Positions 1 to 13,053 of a stretch of DNA of 64,000 bases are shown here, piece after piece. Every line of letters begins with the position of its first letter. The stretch's first letter is position 1. Position numbers and translations under genes: made by a program. The notes beneath the pieces are model-generated. The model had not been told where the DNA came from and did no database searches. It saw only the letters and a program-made list of their open reading frames with translations. This DNA is from Nesterenkonia halotolerans. Lineage in GTDB: Bacteria > Actinomycetota > Actinomycetes > Actinomycetales > Micrococcaceae. The DNA lies in NCBI RefSeq assembly GCF_014874065.1, contig NZ_JADBEE010000001.1, forward strand, positions 1 through 64,000, in the 5' to 3' direction.

Positions 1-162
1 AAGAAGATTGATAGTTCTGCTGGAATCAGCGCCACCCGTCAAGGCGCCATCTGCTGGCCGTCTCGGACCCAGTCAGTCCTCACCGCGGCCCCGGGCAGCT
101 TCCCTCATGAAGCGGTATCCTGAGAGGGCCCAGCGCACGTTATTCAAGGAGAATCAGCACCC
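1..162. other. Leader region, no gene recognised
   Basis: No convincing coding sequence is visible before the first gene. The stretch ends with an AAGGAG ribosome binding site at 146-151, which is 11 nt before the ATG at 163. Whether a promoter lies here or transcription enters from upstream of the window cannot be told. Confidence 0.5.
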
Positions 163-1011
163 ATGCACGACGAGTCCTACGGTGATCGCCCCAGGGCGCC
201 GCGCAACCCGCGCGACCTGCGACGGTCCAACAGTGAGGACCGCACTCGTTCTCCTGAGATCGACGAAGATGTCACCGGCAAAGAGCTGGACCGGCCCGCG
301 CTGCTGCAGCTGCGCACGCTCAATGACACCAACCGTCCCTGGGTCGCCCGCCACCTCGTGATGGCTGGACGCCTCGTGGACATCGATCCCGAGCTCGCGT
401 TCGAACACGCCCTCGCCGCGTCACGCCGCGGAGGCCGCCTCGGCGTCGTCCGTGAAGCCGTGGGCCTGACCGCCTACGCTGCCGGCGACTACGCCGAAGC
501 GCTGCGCGAGCTGCGCACCTACCGTCGGATCAGTGGAGACCAGACACACCTTCCCGTGCAGGCCGACTGCGAACGCGGACTTGAACGCCCGCAGAAGGCG
601 ATCGAACTCGCTGAGTCCCCTGAGGCCGCAGATCTCAAGGGTCCGGTCCGCGCCGAGATGGCGATGGTCGTCTCCGGCGCCTTCACCGACCTCGGCGACT
701 ACGGCTCCGCCGTCACCGCCCTCGAGATTCCCGAACTCGACATCAACCGCGCCTTCGGCTTCTCGCCGCGGCTCTTCACTGCCTACGCCGTGGCCCTGGA
801 AGCCGCTGGGCGCGAGGACGAAGCCCAGCGCTGGTACGAACAGGCCTTTGCGGCCGAACGTGCGCTTGGAACCGGCGCCTTCGAAGACCCCGAGATCCTC
901 GACTTCGATGACGAGCCAGCAGACCTGCCCAAGGTGAAAGATGTCCTGGGCCACTCAGGAGAGCGGGGCCGGGAACGCGGTCAGGACCGCTCCCACGGAG
1001 GACGTGCGTGA
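163..1011 (+). CDS. Tetratricopeptide-repeat-like protein
   Basis: A 282-residue soluble protein with a charged, Arg/Asp-rich N-terminus of about 45 residues. An alpha-helical middle (about residues 55-230) has TPR-like helix pairs such as AGDYAEALRELRTY and AAGREDEAQRWYEQAFAAE. The C-terminus is Arg/Gly rich. No catalytic motif or signal peptide is seen. The gene opens a tight operon: its TGA overlaps the GTG of the HAD phosphatase by 4 nt. TPR proteins usually scaffold other proteins, but the partner is unknown. The ATG at 163 is chosen for its AAGGAG. Confidence 0.8.
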   Translation: MHDESYGDRPRAPRNPRDLRRSNSEDRTRSPEIDEDVTGKELDRPALLQLRTLNDTNRPWVARHLVMAGRLVDIDPELAFEHALAASRRGGRLGVVREAVGLTAYAAGDYAEALRELRTYRRISGDQTHLPVQADCERGLERPQKAIELAESPEAADLKGPVRAEMAMVVSGAFTDLGDYGSAVTALEIPELDINRAFGFSPRLFTAYAVALEAAGREDEAQRWYEQAFAAERALGTGAFEDPEILDFDDEPADLPKVKDVLGHSGERGRERGQDRSHGGRA

Positions 1012-1847
1012 GTTCGGGACTTGTCCACTCGTATGACGGGGTGCTCTTCGACCTCGACGGGGTCCTCTACGCAGGCCCTGCTGCCATTGCCGGCGCTGCC
1101 GACGCTGTCCGGGAGCTCGTGAGGCTCGACGTACCCCGCGCGTATGTCACCAACAATGCCTCCCGCTCCGCAGAACAGGTTGCGGAGCACCTGCAGTCCC
1201 TCGACATCCCCGCCCGCACCGACGAAGTCTTCGGCTCCGCCCCGGCGGGCATCAGCCTCCTGAAAGAGTCGGTCAAGCCTGGCTCGAAGGTCATGGTCAC
1301 CGGCAGTGACTACCTGCGCAGTCTGGTCAAGGAAGCCGGGTACCACCTGGTCAGCACCGCTGAGGAGGACCCCGCCGCGGTGATCCAGGGCTTCGACCCC
1401 TCGCTGGGATGGGCGGACCTCGCCGAGGCCTCCTACGCCATCAACGCCGGTGCGCAGTGGTTCGCCACCAACCTCGACCTCAGCATCCCCCGCGAACGCG
1501 GCATCGCACCGGGCAACGGAGCGCTGATCGAGGCAGTGGGGCGCGCCACCGGGACACAGCCACAGGCCGCAGGGAAGCCCGAGCCAGTGATGTTCACGCA
1601 GGCCGCCCGCTCTCTGCAGATGGACGCACCCCTGGTCATCGGGGACCGACTCGACACCGACGTTCTCGGAGGCAACCGTGCCGGTTTCGACACCGCCCTG
1701 GTGCTCACCGGCATCGACTCCGAGGCCAGCGCACAGAGCGCCGACCCCGACTCCCAGCCCAAGTGGATCCTGGAGCATCTTGGTCAGCTCTTCGACGGCG
1801 CCCACCGCCCCCTGCAGCAGAGGGCACCACAGGGAACCGACGCGTGA
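1008..1847 (+). CDS. HAD-IIA family hydrolase (NagD-like sugar phosphatase)
   Basis: This is a 279-residue member of the HAD superfamily, subclass IIA. Motif I is DLDGVLY with the nucleophile Asp15 and Asp17. Motif II is the VTNNAS segment near residue 46, the conserved Lys lies in GKPEP, and motif IV is GDRLDTD followed by GGNRAG. Such enzymes dephosphorylate small sugar phosphates or phosphoglycolate with Mg2+ in the cytoplasm, and the exact substrate cannot be read here. The GTG start overlaps the TGA of the upstream gene (GTGA). Its own TGA overlaps the GTG of the following small gene. Confidence 0.9.
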   Translation: MSSGLVHSYDGVLFDLDGVLYAGPAAIAGAADAVRELVRLDVPRAYVTNNASRSAEQVAEHLQSLDIPARTDEVFGSAPAGISLLKESVKPGSKVMVTGSDYLRSLVKEAGYHLVSTAEEDPAAVIQGFDPSLGWADLAEASYAINAGAQWFATNLDLSIPRERGIAPGNGALIEAVGRATGTQPQAAGKPEPVMFTQAARSLQMDAPLVIGDRLDTDVLGGNRAGFDTALVLTGIDSEASAQSADPDSQPKWILEHLGQLFDGAHRPLQQRAPQGTDA

Positions 1848-2002
1848 GCGCCGAGCATTCGACAGAGGCCAGCGCCGAGCAGCCCACAGAGGCTGGCGAT
1901 GAGCTGAGCCTCGACGAACTCGAGACCGAAGTCCTCCGGGCCGACGCGCTCGTCCAGGAACTGAGCCAGCGACTGAAGCAGACCAGCGACGACCGCTCAT
2001 GA
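1844..2002 (+). CDS. Small acidic hypothetical protein between HAD hydrolase and tlyA
   Basis: A 52-residue acidic protein starts at a GTG that overlaps the HAD hydrolase stop by 4 nt. It ends by overlapping the tlyA ATG by 4 nt. The sequence is Glu/Asp/Ser rich with a predicted helix or short coiled coil (LDELETEVLRADALVQELSQRL). The perfect translational coupling on both sides argues that it is a real gene rather than a spacer. It resembles the short XseB-like acidic helical proteins in style only. Its function is unknown. Confidence 0.65.
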   Translation: MSAEHSTEASAEQPTEAGDELSLDELETEVLRADALVQELSQRLKQTSDDRS

Positions 2003-2814
2003 GTCCCAGCGGCAAGATGCGCCTGGACAAGATGCTGGTCGCCCGTGGACTCGCCCCCAGCCGGACCCGGGCGGCTCAGCTGATCCAGCAGGGCCAGGTC
2101 AGCATCGCAGGTGTTCCCGCCCAGAAGGCCTCCGCCCTGGTGAGCGACACCCAGCGACTTGAGGTCCACATCCAGGACACCTGGGTCAGCCGCGCCGCGC
2201 ACAAGCTCAGCGGAGCGCTGGGCGCTTCCCCACAGGTCACCGTCGCCGGGCGTCGGTGCCTGGACGCAGGAGCATCCACCGGGGGCTTCACGCAGGTGCT
2301 GCTTGCCGCCGGAGCAGCCCATGTGGTCGCTGTCGATGTCGGTCACGGACAGATGCACCCCGAGATCTCCGCAGACCCTCGGGTGGAGAACCACGAGGGC
2401 CTCAACCTGCGCCACATGCACCGCGGAGATCTGGGCGAGCCGTTCGACCTGATCGTCGCCGATCTGTCCTTCATCTCTCTGCGACTGGTGCTGCCCGCGC
2501 TGGCGGCGCAGGCGCTTCCCGGCGGAGACCTTCTGCTCATGGTCAAGCCCCAGTTCGAGATCGGCCGTGATCGGCTCGGGCGCACCGGCGTGGTCAGCAG
2601 CCCCAATCTCCGCCGAGAAGCTGTGGAGGGCGTCATCGAGGCCGCCGCAGCCCACGGGCTGAGACTGCGAGACGTCCACCGCTCCACGCTGGAGGGCCAG
2701 GACGGCAATGCCGAATTCTTCCTGCAGCTGCGCCGCGAGGACACCGCATCATGCACACCTGCCGAGGCAGCCGAGCGGATCAACGATAGGCTGGGCAAGG
2801 TCGAGTTCGACTGA
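1999..2814 (+). CDS. tlyA: TlyA-type rRNA 2'-O-methyltransferase / hemolysin-like protein
   Basis: A 271-residue protein with an N-terminal S4 RNA-binding domain (RLDKMLVARGLAPSRTRAAQLI, about residues 7-60). It is followed by an FtsJ-like Rossmann methyltransferase domain with the SAM-binding segment LDAGASTGGFTQ (about residues 88-100), ADLSFISL and KPQFEIGR. In mycobacteria TlyA methylates cytidines in 16S and 23S rRNA, and this modification gives sensitivity to capreomycin. It is coupled to the small upstream gene by an ATGA overlap. nadK follows after 11 nt with a GGAGG site, an arrangement common in Actinobacteria. Confidence 0.93.
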   Translation: MSPSGKMRLDKMLVARGLAPSRTRAAQLIQQGQVSIAGVPAQKASALVSDTQRLEVHIQDTWVSRAAHKLSGALGASPQVTVAGRRCLDAGASTGGFTQVLLAAGAAHVVAVDVGHGQMHPEISADPRVENHEGLNLRHMHRGDLGEPFDLIVADLSFISLRLVLPALAAQALPGGDLLLMVKPQFEIGRDRLGRTGVVSSPNLRREAVEGVIEAAAAHGLRLRDVHRSTLEGQDGNAEFFLQLRREDTASCTPAEAAERINDRLGKVEFD

Positions 2815-2825
2815 AGGAGGCCTCC

Positions 2826-3790
2826 ATGACCAGAGAGATCCTGGTGCTTGCCCATATCGGCAGGCGTGACGCTGTGGAAGCCGCTGTCTCCGTTGCCGAG
2901 CGCCTCCACGGAGCCGGTCTGCGCCCCGTGATGCTTGAACACGACCTGACCGCGCTGAACCACGTGATGGGGGAGCGCCTGAGCGGGCTGCCCATCGCAG
3001 TCGCTGAACGCGATGTGGCCATGGCCGACTGCGAGGTCGGCATGGTCCTGGGCGGCGACGGATCCATCCTGCGCGCCGCCGACCTGGTCCGAAAGGCGAG
3101 ACTGCCGCTGATGGGCGTCAACCTCGGCCACGTCGGATTCCTCGCCGAATCCGAGCGCACCGAACTCGACGCCTCCGTGCAGTGGGTCGTGGACCAGAAC
3201 TACACCGTGGAGCGCCGCATGGCCCTCGACGTACAGGTCTGGCACGCCGGCCGGCATGTCGGCAGCAGCTGGGCGCTGAACGAGGCCAGCATCGAGAAGC
3301 AGTCCCGGGAACGCATGATCGACCTCGTCATCGAGATCGACGGCAGGCCCGTCTCGGCGTTCGGCTGCGACGGCGTCGTCATGGCCACCCCCACCGGCTC
3401 CACCGCCTACGCCTTCTCTGCCGGGGGGCCCGTGGTCTGGCCGGAAGTGCAGGCCCTGGTCATGGTGCCCATCTCCGCCCACGCGCTCTTCTCCCGCCCC
3501 CTGGTGGCCGACCCCGACTCCATCATGGCGGTGGAGGTGCTCCAGCGCGAAGACGAACAGGGCGTCCTGTGGTGCGACGGACGACGCTTCATGGAACTGC
3601 CACCAGGATCTCGCGTGGAGGTCACCCGCTCCACGGAACCCGTGCTGCTCGCCCGAGTCCACCAGACCCCGTTCTCCGAGCGGCTCGTGGACAAGTTCAA
3701 CCTGCCCACCACCGGGTGGCGCGGACCCGTCGACCCGGCCAACCAGGTCGAATCTCCTGACTCATTCCACCGCGAGGAGGCTGCCGAACG

Positions 3791-3794
<4 letters not shown>
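2826..3794 (+). CDS. nadK: NAD kinase
   Basis: A 322-residue ATP-NAD kinase that converts NAD+ to NADP+ in the cytosol. The GGDGS nucleotide-binding motif (VLGGDGSILRAADL, about residues 78-90), the NE motif in WALNEASIEKQ and the TGSTAYAFSAGGP segment typical of the family are all present. The ATG is preceded by AAGGAGG. The last 4 nt overlap the start of recN. The tlyA-nadK-recN order is a widespread actinobacterial arrangement, which supports the assignment. Confidence 0.95.
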
Positions 3795-7293
<3,499 letters not shown>

Positions 7294-7297
7294 GCAT

Positions 7298-8362
7298 ATG
7301 ACACCACAGGACGGGTCCGCCGGTCCTGAGCAGGCACGAGGACGGCACCTCCAGCGACGTCTGGAGGTGCCGTCCTCGCCTGTGGGGGCGGAGATCGAGG
7401 ACTACCTCACCCACCTGCGGATCGAACGCGGCTCCGCGGCGAACACGCTGAGCTCCTACCGCAATGACCTGCTGCGCTACGGCGCCTTCCTGCTGGAGAG
7501 AGACATCAGCGAGCTGCGCGCGGTCGACGAGTCCTTGATCGCCGACTTCCTCCAGCAGCTGCCCACCGGCGCCGACGGCGGCTCGACCCTGTCCCAGCGG
7601 TCCATGGCTCGCGTGCTGGCCTCCGTGCGGGGCGCGCACCGCTACTGGGCCGGCGAGGGCCGCACTACCCATGATCCGGCCAAGCACGTGGCCGCCCCCA
7701 AGCCGCGCCAATCTCTGCCGAAGGCACTCAGCGTGGCTGAGGTGCAGCGGCTGCTGGATGCTCCCAGCCGGGACACCGAGCTGGGCCTGCGCGACCGCGC
7801 GCTGCTGGAGTTCCTCTACGCCACCGGCGCTCGGATCAGCGAGGCGGTGAGCCTGGATGTGGATGATATCCACGAGATCCGCGCCGAGGCCGCCGGGGGA
7901 TCGGGGGATGGGGACGCGAGGGGGCCCGTGGGCACCGACGGTCTCGTCATCGTCCGGGTGACCGGCAAGGGCAACAAGCAGCGCATGGTCCCCGTGGGCC
8001 GCTATGCCCAGCGGGCCATCAACGACTACCTGACTGCCGGCAGGCCTGCGCTGGCCGCGCGGATCGGCCGCCGGGCGCCGTCGCCGGCTCTGTTCCTGAA
8101 CCGACTCGGCGGAAGGCTCTCCCGGCAGTCAGCCTGGACGGTGCTGCAGACCCACGCCGCGGCCGCGGAGATCGAGCAGGAGGTCTCGCCGCATACGCTG
8201 CGCCATTCCTGCGCCACCCACCTGCTCGAAGGCGGCGCGGGCATCCGGCTGGTGCAGGAGATGCTCGGCCACGCCTCGGTGACCACTACGCAGATCTACA
8301 CCAAGGTCACCGCGGAGGCGCTCCAGGAGAGCTACGCCACCGCCCACCCTCGCGCCCGCTGA
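7298..8362 (+). CDS. xerD: Tyrosine recombinase XerD
   Basis: A 354-residue site-specific recombinase that, with XerC, resolves chromosome dimers at dif. The N-terminal SAM-like core-binding domain spans about residues 30-120. The catalytic domain carries Arg in TGARISEA, Lys in VTGKGNKQR, the HTLRH box, and [13 protein letters not shown] with the nucleophile Tyr near the C-terminus. A Gly-rich insertion (about residues 195-213) precedes the beta-hairpin Lys. The ATG at 7298 lies 4 nt after the pyrG stop and gives a normal N-terminus. Confidence 0.92.
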   Translation: MTPQDGSAGPEQARGRHLQRRLEVPSSPVGAEIEDYLTHLRIERGSAANTLSSYRNDLLRYGAFLLERDISELRAVDESLIADFLQQLPTGADGGSTLSQRSMARVLASVRGAHRYWAGEGRTTHDPAKHVAAPKPRQSLPKALSVAEVQRLLDAPSRDTELGLRDRALLEFLYATGARISEAVSLDVDDIHEIRAEAAGGSGDGDARGPVGTDGLVIVRVTGKGNKQRMVPVGRYAQRAINDYLTAGRPALAARIGRRAPSPALFLNRLGGRLSRQSAWTVLQTHAAAAEIEQEVSPHTLRHSCATHLLEGGAGIRLVQEMLGHASVTTTQIYTKVTAEALQESYATAHPRAR

Positions 8363-8454
8363 GCCCGAGGATCCCGCTGACCCCCGAGGGTCTTCCGTGC
8401 CGGGGCTATCCCGCGGCCCCCTTTCTCGCTGCGACCTCTCCCGCGGCCCCATTT

Positions 8455-8531
8455 CCCATCTGTTGGGCAGAAATTGTCGGAATAGCGCTGCGTGCACGCG
8501 TCATTCCGACAATTTCTGCCCAAAGGATGGG
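8455..8531. repeat. Dispersed palindromic repeat, copy 1
   Basis: A perfect 21-bp inverted repeat (8463-8483 and 8503-8523, beginning TTGGGCAGAAATTGTCGG) flanks a 19-nt spacer. Outer arms CCCATC (8455-8460) and GATGGG (8526-8531) extend the symmetry. It lies between the convergent ends of xerD and prpC, so it may also end transcription, but there is no T-tract. A related element occurs at 59934-60012, sharing CATCTGTTGGGC and the GTCGGAATA core. That makes this a repeat family rather than a single terminator. Confidence 0.8.
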
Positions 8532-8551
8532 TGGGAGGGGTGGGGGAGGCC

Positions 8552-9700
8552 TCAGAGGTGGCGCTCGTCCGGACCGTTGTAGGCGCTCAGCGGACGGATC
8601 AGCGAGTTGTCGGCGCGCTGCTCCTGGATGTGCGCGGTCCAGCCGGTGATCCGCGCGGCGATGAACAGCGGGGTGAACATCTCCGTGTCGAAGCCCATCA
8701 GGTGATACGTCGGCCCGGCCGGATAATCGAGGTTCGGCAGGATGTTCTTCGCCTCGGCCATCGCCGTCTCCAGCCCATCGTAGAGGCCCATCAGCTCGCC
8801 GCGGCCGTAGTACTCCACCATCGCGTCCAGCGCCTGCTTCATGGTGGGGACCCGGGAGTCTCCGGACTTGTACACCCGATGCCCGAAGCCCATGACCTTG
8901 CGCTTCTCGGCCAGCGCCTCCTCCATCCACGCCTTGGCGCGGGCGGCGGCCTCCTCGCGGGTCTCGGCCTTGTCGATCCCGATCTCCTCGAAGGTGTGCA
9001 TCACGGCCTCGTTCGCGCCGCCATGCAGCGGTCCCTTCAGCGCACCGATTGCGGCCGTCACCCCCGAGTGCAGGTCCGCCAGGGTGGAGGTCACCACGCG
9101 CGCGGTGAAGGTGGAGGCGTTGAAGGAGTGCTCGGCGTAGAGCACCATCGAGACGCGGAAGGCATCGACGACCTCCTCCGGGGCCTCCTCGCCGAAGGTC
9201 ATCCAGAGGAAGTTCTGCGAATAGTCCAGGTCCTCGCGCGGCTCCACGACCTCCTGCTTCCGTCGTCGGCGCTGGTCATAGGCGACGACGGCGGGGAACG
9301 CGGCGAAGAGCTCCTGGGCCTTGCGCAGCTCGACCTCGGGGGAGGAGTCCCCTGACTGCGGGTGATTCGCGCCCAGCACGGAGACCGCGGTGCGTGCCAC
9401 GTCCATCGGGTGAGCGTCCAGGGGCAGCAGGTCGATCGCCGACTTCACCCGGGGATCCAGCGCGCGGTGGGCGCGCTCGAGCGCGATGAACTCCTCCTTC
9501 TGTTCCTGCGAGGGAAGCTCACCGGTCCAGAGCAGCAGCGCCACCTCCTCGAAGGAGAGCTGGGCGGCCAGCTGCTGGACCGGGTACCCGCGATAGAGCA
9601 GCGAGTTGGACTCCGGGTTCACCTTGGAGATGGCGGTGTAGTCAGCGATCACACCGTCGAGTCCCTTATAGATCGTGTCGGGGCTGGTCTGCTCGGTCAT
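8552..9700 (-). CDS. prpC: 2-methylcitrate synthase (citrate synthase family)
   Basis: A 382-residue citrate-synthase-fold enzyme that condenses propionyl-CoA with oxaloacetate. Family motifs are visible: the substrate-binding His in GPLHGGANEAVM, GFGHRVYKSGDSR with the catalytic His, and an Asp in the FNAST-containing half. The assignment to methylcitrate synthase rests on the operon with prpB and prpD, since sequence alone does not exclude citrate synthase. The start at 9700 is chosen for AAGGAGG just upstream on the minus strand. An upstream in-frame start at 9730 lacks this. Confidence 0.88.
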   Translation of the reverse strand: MTEQTSPDTIYKGLDGVIADYTAISKVNPESNSLLYRGYPVQQLAAQLSFEEVALLLWTGELPSQEQKEEFIALERAHRALDPRVKSAIDLLPLDAHPMDVARTAVSVLGANHPQSGDSSPEVELRKAQELFAAFPAVVAYDQRRRRKQEVVEPREDLDYSQNFLWMTFGEEAPEEVVDAFRVSMVLYAEHSFNASTFTARVVTSTLADLHSGVTAAIGALKGPLHGGANEAVMHTFEEIGIDKAETREEAAARAKAWMEEALAEKRKVMGFGHRVYKSGDSRVPTMKQALDAMVEYYGRGELMGLYDGLETAMAEAKNILPNLDYPAGPTYHLMGFDTEMFTPLFIAARITGWTAHIQEQRADNSLIRPLSAYNGPDERHL

Positions 9701-9775
9701 AGGTGACCTCCTTGAGTCGTTGCGGTCCACACCGTGCGGGTCCGGACCGTGCTGCTGAGCCGGACTGGCTCGGTG

Positions 9776-10693
9776 TCAGGATGGGCTCTCGTGCACGTCG
9801 GGGACGTCAAAGTTGAAGATGCCGGTGTCGAAGGCGTTGTACCCCTCATAATCCACGAGTTCGTAGAGCCGTGCCCGGGTCATCATCTGATCCACCGCGC
9901 TGTGCTGGGAACCTTCGGCGGCCAGCGTGTCCAGGGTGCGTTCGATCGCGCCCATCGCGGAGCGCAGTGAGGTGACCGGATAGATGACCATGGCCACCCC
10001 GGCGTCGGCCAGCTGGTCCCGGGTGAACAGCGGGGACTTCCCGAACTCGGTCATGTTCGCCAAAACCGGCACGTCCACCGCATCGCAGACGGCGGCGAAT
10101 TCGCTGAGGTCCTTCATCGCCTCCGGGAAGATCGCATCGGCACCGGCGTCGACCAGTGCCTTGGCGCGCTCGATCGCAGCGTCGAGACCCTCGACTGCGC
10201 GCAGGTCGGTCCGTGCCATGATCAGGAAGTTCTCATCCCGGCGTCCGCGGGCCGCCGCGGCGACCCGCTGAGTGGCCGTCTGCAGATCGACCAGGTTCTT
10301 CCCGTCCAGATGCCCGCAGCGCTTGGGATTGAACTGGTCCTCGATATGACAGCCGGCAAGCCCCGCGTCCTCGAGCTCCTGGACCGAACGGGCCACGTTC
10401 ATCGGCTCGCCGAAGCCGGTGTCGGCATCGACCAGCGCGGGGAGGTTCGTGGCTCGGGCGATCTGCCCGGCGCGTTGGGCGACCTCGGTCAGCGTGGTCA
10501 GTCCGATATCGGGCAGACCGAGCTCGTTCGCCAGCACGGCTCCGGAGATGTAGATCCCGTCGAAGCCCTTCTGCTCGATCAGCGGGGCGGAGAGGGGCGT
10601 GAAGGTCCCGGGGAACTGGCGTGCCGCCCCCGGGGTGAGCATGGCGCGTAGGTCCAGGCGCTTCTGGGCGGGCGTGGTGGAGGAGTAGAGCAT
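9776..10693 (-). CDS. prpB: Methylisocitrate lyase
   Basis: A 305-residue enzyme of the isocitrate lyase/PEP mutase superfamily that cleaves 2-methylisocitrate to pyruvate and succinate. The active-site loop KRCGHLDGK (around residue 124) is diagnostic, and metal-binding Asp residues are in DADTGFGEP and HIEDQFNPKRCG. The ATG lies 3 nt after the prpD stop, so the two genes are co-transcribed. A 75-nt gap follows before prpC. Confidence 0.93.
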   Translation of the reverse strand: MLYSSTTPAQKRLDLRAMLTPGAARQFPGTFTPLSAPLIEQKGFDGIYISGAVLANELGLPDIGLTTLTEVAQRAGQIARATNLPALVDADTGFGEPMNVARSVQELEDAGLAGCHIEDQFNPKRCGHLDGKNLVDLQTATQRVAAAARGRRDENFLIMARTDLRAVEGLDAAIERAKALVDAGADAIFPEAMKDLSEFAAVCDAVDVPVLANMTEFGKSPLFTRDQLADAGVAMVIYPVTSLRSAMGAIERTLDTLAAEGSQHSAVDQMMTRARLYELVDYEGYNAFDTGIFNFDVPDVHESPS

Positions 10694-10696
10694 GGT

Positions 10697-12214
10697 CTAG
10701 AACAGTCCCTTCGGTGCGGCGGCCGGATCGATGACGCCGGCGGCTGCGCGGATGTTGAGCTGGTCGAGTTCCCCTGCGGGCAGGGACTCCAGTCGCTGCA
10801 CGGCGGTCAGGAAGCGCTCGGCCTCCTCCTCGGAGATCACGCCTCCGGCGAGCGTGCGGAACTTGGTGATGTACTGCTCACGGGCGAACGGGCGGGCTCC
10901 CAGCGGATGGGCATCGGCGACGGCGATCTCATCGCTGATCAGCTGGCCGTCGTGCATGGTGATCTCCACTGACCCGCCGAAGGCCTTCTCGGCGATATCG
11001 GTGGAGTGGTAGCGACGTGTCCACTCCGGATCCTCCCTGGTGGTGACCTTATGCCACAGTTCCACGGTGTCCGGACGCTGAGCACGTTCCGGGGCGTAGG
11101 AATCCACATGATGCCAGGCGCCATCCTGCAGCGCGACGGTGAAGATGTAGGGGATCGAGTGGTCCAGCGTCTCGCGGGACGCGGTCGGCGCATACTTCTG
11201 CGGGTCGTTCGCGCCGGAGCCGATCACGTAGTGGGTGTGGTGGCTGGTGTAGATCACCACAGACTTCACCCGGCTGGGGTCAGCGAGCTCGGGGTGGGCG
11301 TGGTGGAGCCGGCGCGCCAGGTCGATCCACGCCTGGGCCTGGTACTCCGCGGAATGCTCCTTGGTGTAGGTGTCCAGGATGGCGCGCTTGGCTTCGCCTG
11401 GAGCCGGCAGGGGGACCTCGTAGGAGGCCTCCGGCCCGTCGAGCAGCCAGGCGATGACCCCGTCCTCACCCTCGTAGATGGGCACCGGTGAGGTCTGTCC
11501 GCGCATGGCGCGGTCCACGGCCTCCACGGCCATCTTCGCGGCGAAGGCCGGAGCATGGGCCTTCCAGGTGGAGATCTCGCCCTTGCGGGACTGCCGAGTG
11601 GCGGTCGTGGTGTGCAGGGCCTGTCCGACAGCCTGGAAGATCGTCTCCGCGTCCAGGTTCAGCATGGTGCCGATGCCTGCCGCGGCGGAAGGTCCCAGGT
11701 GTGCCACGTGGTCGATCTTGTGCTTGTGCAGCGAGATGGCCTTCACCAGGTCCACCTGGATCTCGTAGCCGGTGGCGATGCCGCGGATGAGCTCGACGCC
11801 GGAGCGTCCGGTGTGCTGCGCCACGGCGAGGATGGCCGGAATGTTGTCCCCGGGGTGGGAGTACTCTGCGGCGAGGAAGGTGTCGTGATAGTCCAGCTCC
11901 CGAACCGCGACGCCGTTGGCCCAGGCCGCCCATTCGGGGCTGGACTTGGTGGGGATCCCGAAGATGGAGGCTCCGGAACCGTGCGCCGAGATCGAATGAT
12001 CCAGGGCCTGGGACCGGGCCGCGATGATCGGCGCACGGTTCAACGAGGCCACGGCGACGGCTGCGTTGTCGATGATCCGGTTGATGACCATCTCCGTGAC
12101 GTCGGGATCCACGGCGACGGAGTCGGTGGCCACGCGGGCGATCTTGTAGGCCAGCTGGTCCTCGCGCGGAAGGTTCTCTTCGCTGCGGTAGACCCGGACG
12201 TGATGGGTGAGCAT
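10697..12214 (-). CDS. prpD: 2-methylcitrate dehydratase
   Basis: A 505-residue MmgE/PrpD-family protein that dehydrates 2-methylcitrate to methylaconitate without an iron-sulfur cluster. Typical segments include [35 protein letters not shown] and GKEISTWK-like [21 protein letters not shown]. It is the first enzyme gene of the prpD-B-C operon and starts 50 nt after the GntR regulator gene. The rehydration step is presumably done by a housekeeping aconitase, because no acnD/prpF is seen here. A GAGAGG sequence precedes the ATG. Confidence 0.94.
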   Translation of the reverse strand: MLTHHVRVYRSEENLPREDQLAYKIARVATDSVAVDPDVTEMVINRIIDNAAVAVASLNRAPIIAARSQALDHSISAHGSGASIFGIPTKSSPEWAAWANGVAVRELDYHDTFLAAEYSHPGDNIPAILAVAQHTGRSGVELIRGIATGYEIQVDLVKAISLHKHKIDHVAHLGPSAAAGIGTMLNLDAETIFQAVGQALHTTTATRQSRKGEISTWKAHAPAFAAKMAVEAVDRAMRGQTSPVPIYEGEDGVIAWLLDGPEASYEVPLPAPGEAKRAILDTYTKEHSAEYQAQAWIDLARRLHHAHPELADPSRVKSVVIYTSHHTHYVIGSGANDPQKYAPTASRETLDHSIPYIFTVALQDGAWHHVDSYAPERAQRPDTVELWHKVTTREDPEWTRRYHSTDIAEKAFGGSVEITMHDGQLISDEIAVADAHPLGARPFAREQYITKFRTLAGGVISEEEAERFLTAVQRLESLPAGELDQLNIRAAAGVIDPAAAPKGLF

Positions 12215-12264
12215 TCGCGGGGTTCCTCTCGGAGGGGTTCGGGGTTGGAGTGGAGGCGTGGTGG

Positions 12265-12939
12265 TCAGGTCGACATCTGGGGCTCATGTGCGGCGTGCTG
12301 GGCACTGATGTAGGCATGACTGCGGCGCAGATGGATGAGCATCGCGGCGCCGGCGGTCTCCGGGTCTCCGGAGGCGACGGCCAGGCAGACCTCACGATGT
12401 TCCCGTGCGGAGGCTGTCAGCCGGGCCGGTTCATGCTGGGCGAGTCGGCGGGCGCGCACCAGATGCGCGCGCATGCTGCGCAGCGCGTGATTGAGGTAGG
12501 GGTTCGCGGCCGCGGCGGAGAGCGCCTCGTCGAGCTCGGCGGCCAGATCGTAATAGGCGGAGTCGTCCGCGACATCGGCGATGCTCCTCGGGGGGCCCAG
12601 CGTGGACTCGGCGGCCGTGAAGCGTTCGGCCAGCGCGGTGAACACCTGCGGGTCCCCCCGTTCAGCAGCCAGCCGGGCTGATTGGACCTCCAGAGGCAGG
12701 CGCAGTTCGAAGAGCAGGTCCACATCTTTGGTCTCGATGGAGCTGACCACGGTGCCGCGCCCGCTGGCCTGCACGGCGAGGCCATCGGCGATCAGTCGGG
12801 ACAGCGCCTCACGCAAGGGGGTGCGCGAGATGGAGAGCCGCTCCGCCTGGTCAACTTCACCGAGCAGGCTGCCGGGTTCGAGGTCGCCGTCGAGGATCTC
12901 CTGACGGAGCCTCGCATAAGCACGGTCACTGGCTCGCAT
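12265..12939 (-). CDS. GntR-family transcriptional regulator (FCD type), likely of propionate genes
   Basis: A 224-residue regulator. An N-terminal winged helix-turn-helix (residues 1-70, with the [16 protein letters not shown] recognition segment) is joined to a helical FCD ligand domain. The FCD fold usually binds small carboxylates with His/Asp residues, and here [12 protein letters not shown] and HLRRSH are candidate segments. The gene heads gntR-prpD-prpB-prpC and is divergent from prpE. TACACT (minus strand, 12952-12947) ends 7 nt before the ATG, so the transcript may be leaderless and the promoter overlaps a TGTATACA operator. Autoregulation is inferred. Confidence 0.87.
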   Translation of the reverse strand: MRASDRAYARLRQEILDGDLEPGSLLGEVDQAERLSISRTPLREALSRLIADGLAVQASGRGTVVSSIETKDVDLLFELRLPLEVQSARLAAERGDPQVFTALAERFTAAESTLGPPRSIADVADDSAYYDLAAELDEALSAAAANPYLNHALRSMRAHLVRARRLAQHEPARLTASAREHREVCLAVASGDPETAGAAMLIHLRRSHAYISAQHAAHEPQMST

Positions 12940-12948
12940 AACCCCCAG

Positions 12949-12956
12949 TGTATACA
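12949..12956. promoter_or_regulatory. Candidate GntR operator site 1 (TGTATACA)
   Basis: A perfect 8-bp palindrome, TGTATACA, followed by GAT. It overlaps the -10 region deduced for gntR. FCD-type GntR regulators commonly bind short palindromes of this kind. An oppositely oriented copy of the same 11-mer lies at 13008-13018. Confidence 0.6.
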
Positions 12957-13010
12957 GATGTGGGTGAATACCAGGTTAAATCTCCCACATTCCCCACTGA
13001 GAGCAATATC

Positions 13011-13018
13011 TGTATACA
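13011..13018. promoter_or_regulatory. Candidate GntR operator site 2 (TGTATACA)
   Basis: Second TGTATACA palindrome, preceded by ATC, so it mirrors site 1 across 62 bp centre to centre. It lies just upstream of the -35 box deduced for prpE. The pair could allow repression of both divergent promoters or DNA looping. This is inferred from sequence only. Confidence 0.6.
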
Positions 13019-13024
13019 TATCCC

Positions 13025-13053
13025 TTTACGTGGTGTGATTTGGCTCATACGCT
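13025..13053 (+). promoter_or_regulatory. Putative prpE promoter
   Basis: TTTACG at 13025-13030 and TACGCT at 13048-13053 are separated by 17 bp, a sigma-70-type arrangement. The start codon of prpE is at 13100. TGTATACA site 2 abuts the upstream side. Confidence 0.45.

Noticed and set aside
8409..8451. CCCGCGGCCCC occurring twice, 30 bp apart, as a possible CRISPR or tandem repeat
   Set aside because: Only two short copies in GC-rich DNA. No array structure exists here or elsewhere in the window.
8406..9706. Long open frames antisense to prpC, and many similar frames antisense to nadA, pyrG, prpE and argS
   Set aside because: These are mirror frames caused by high GC and codon bias. They lack domains and ribosome binding sites, and the opposite strand carries clear family motifs.
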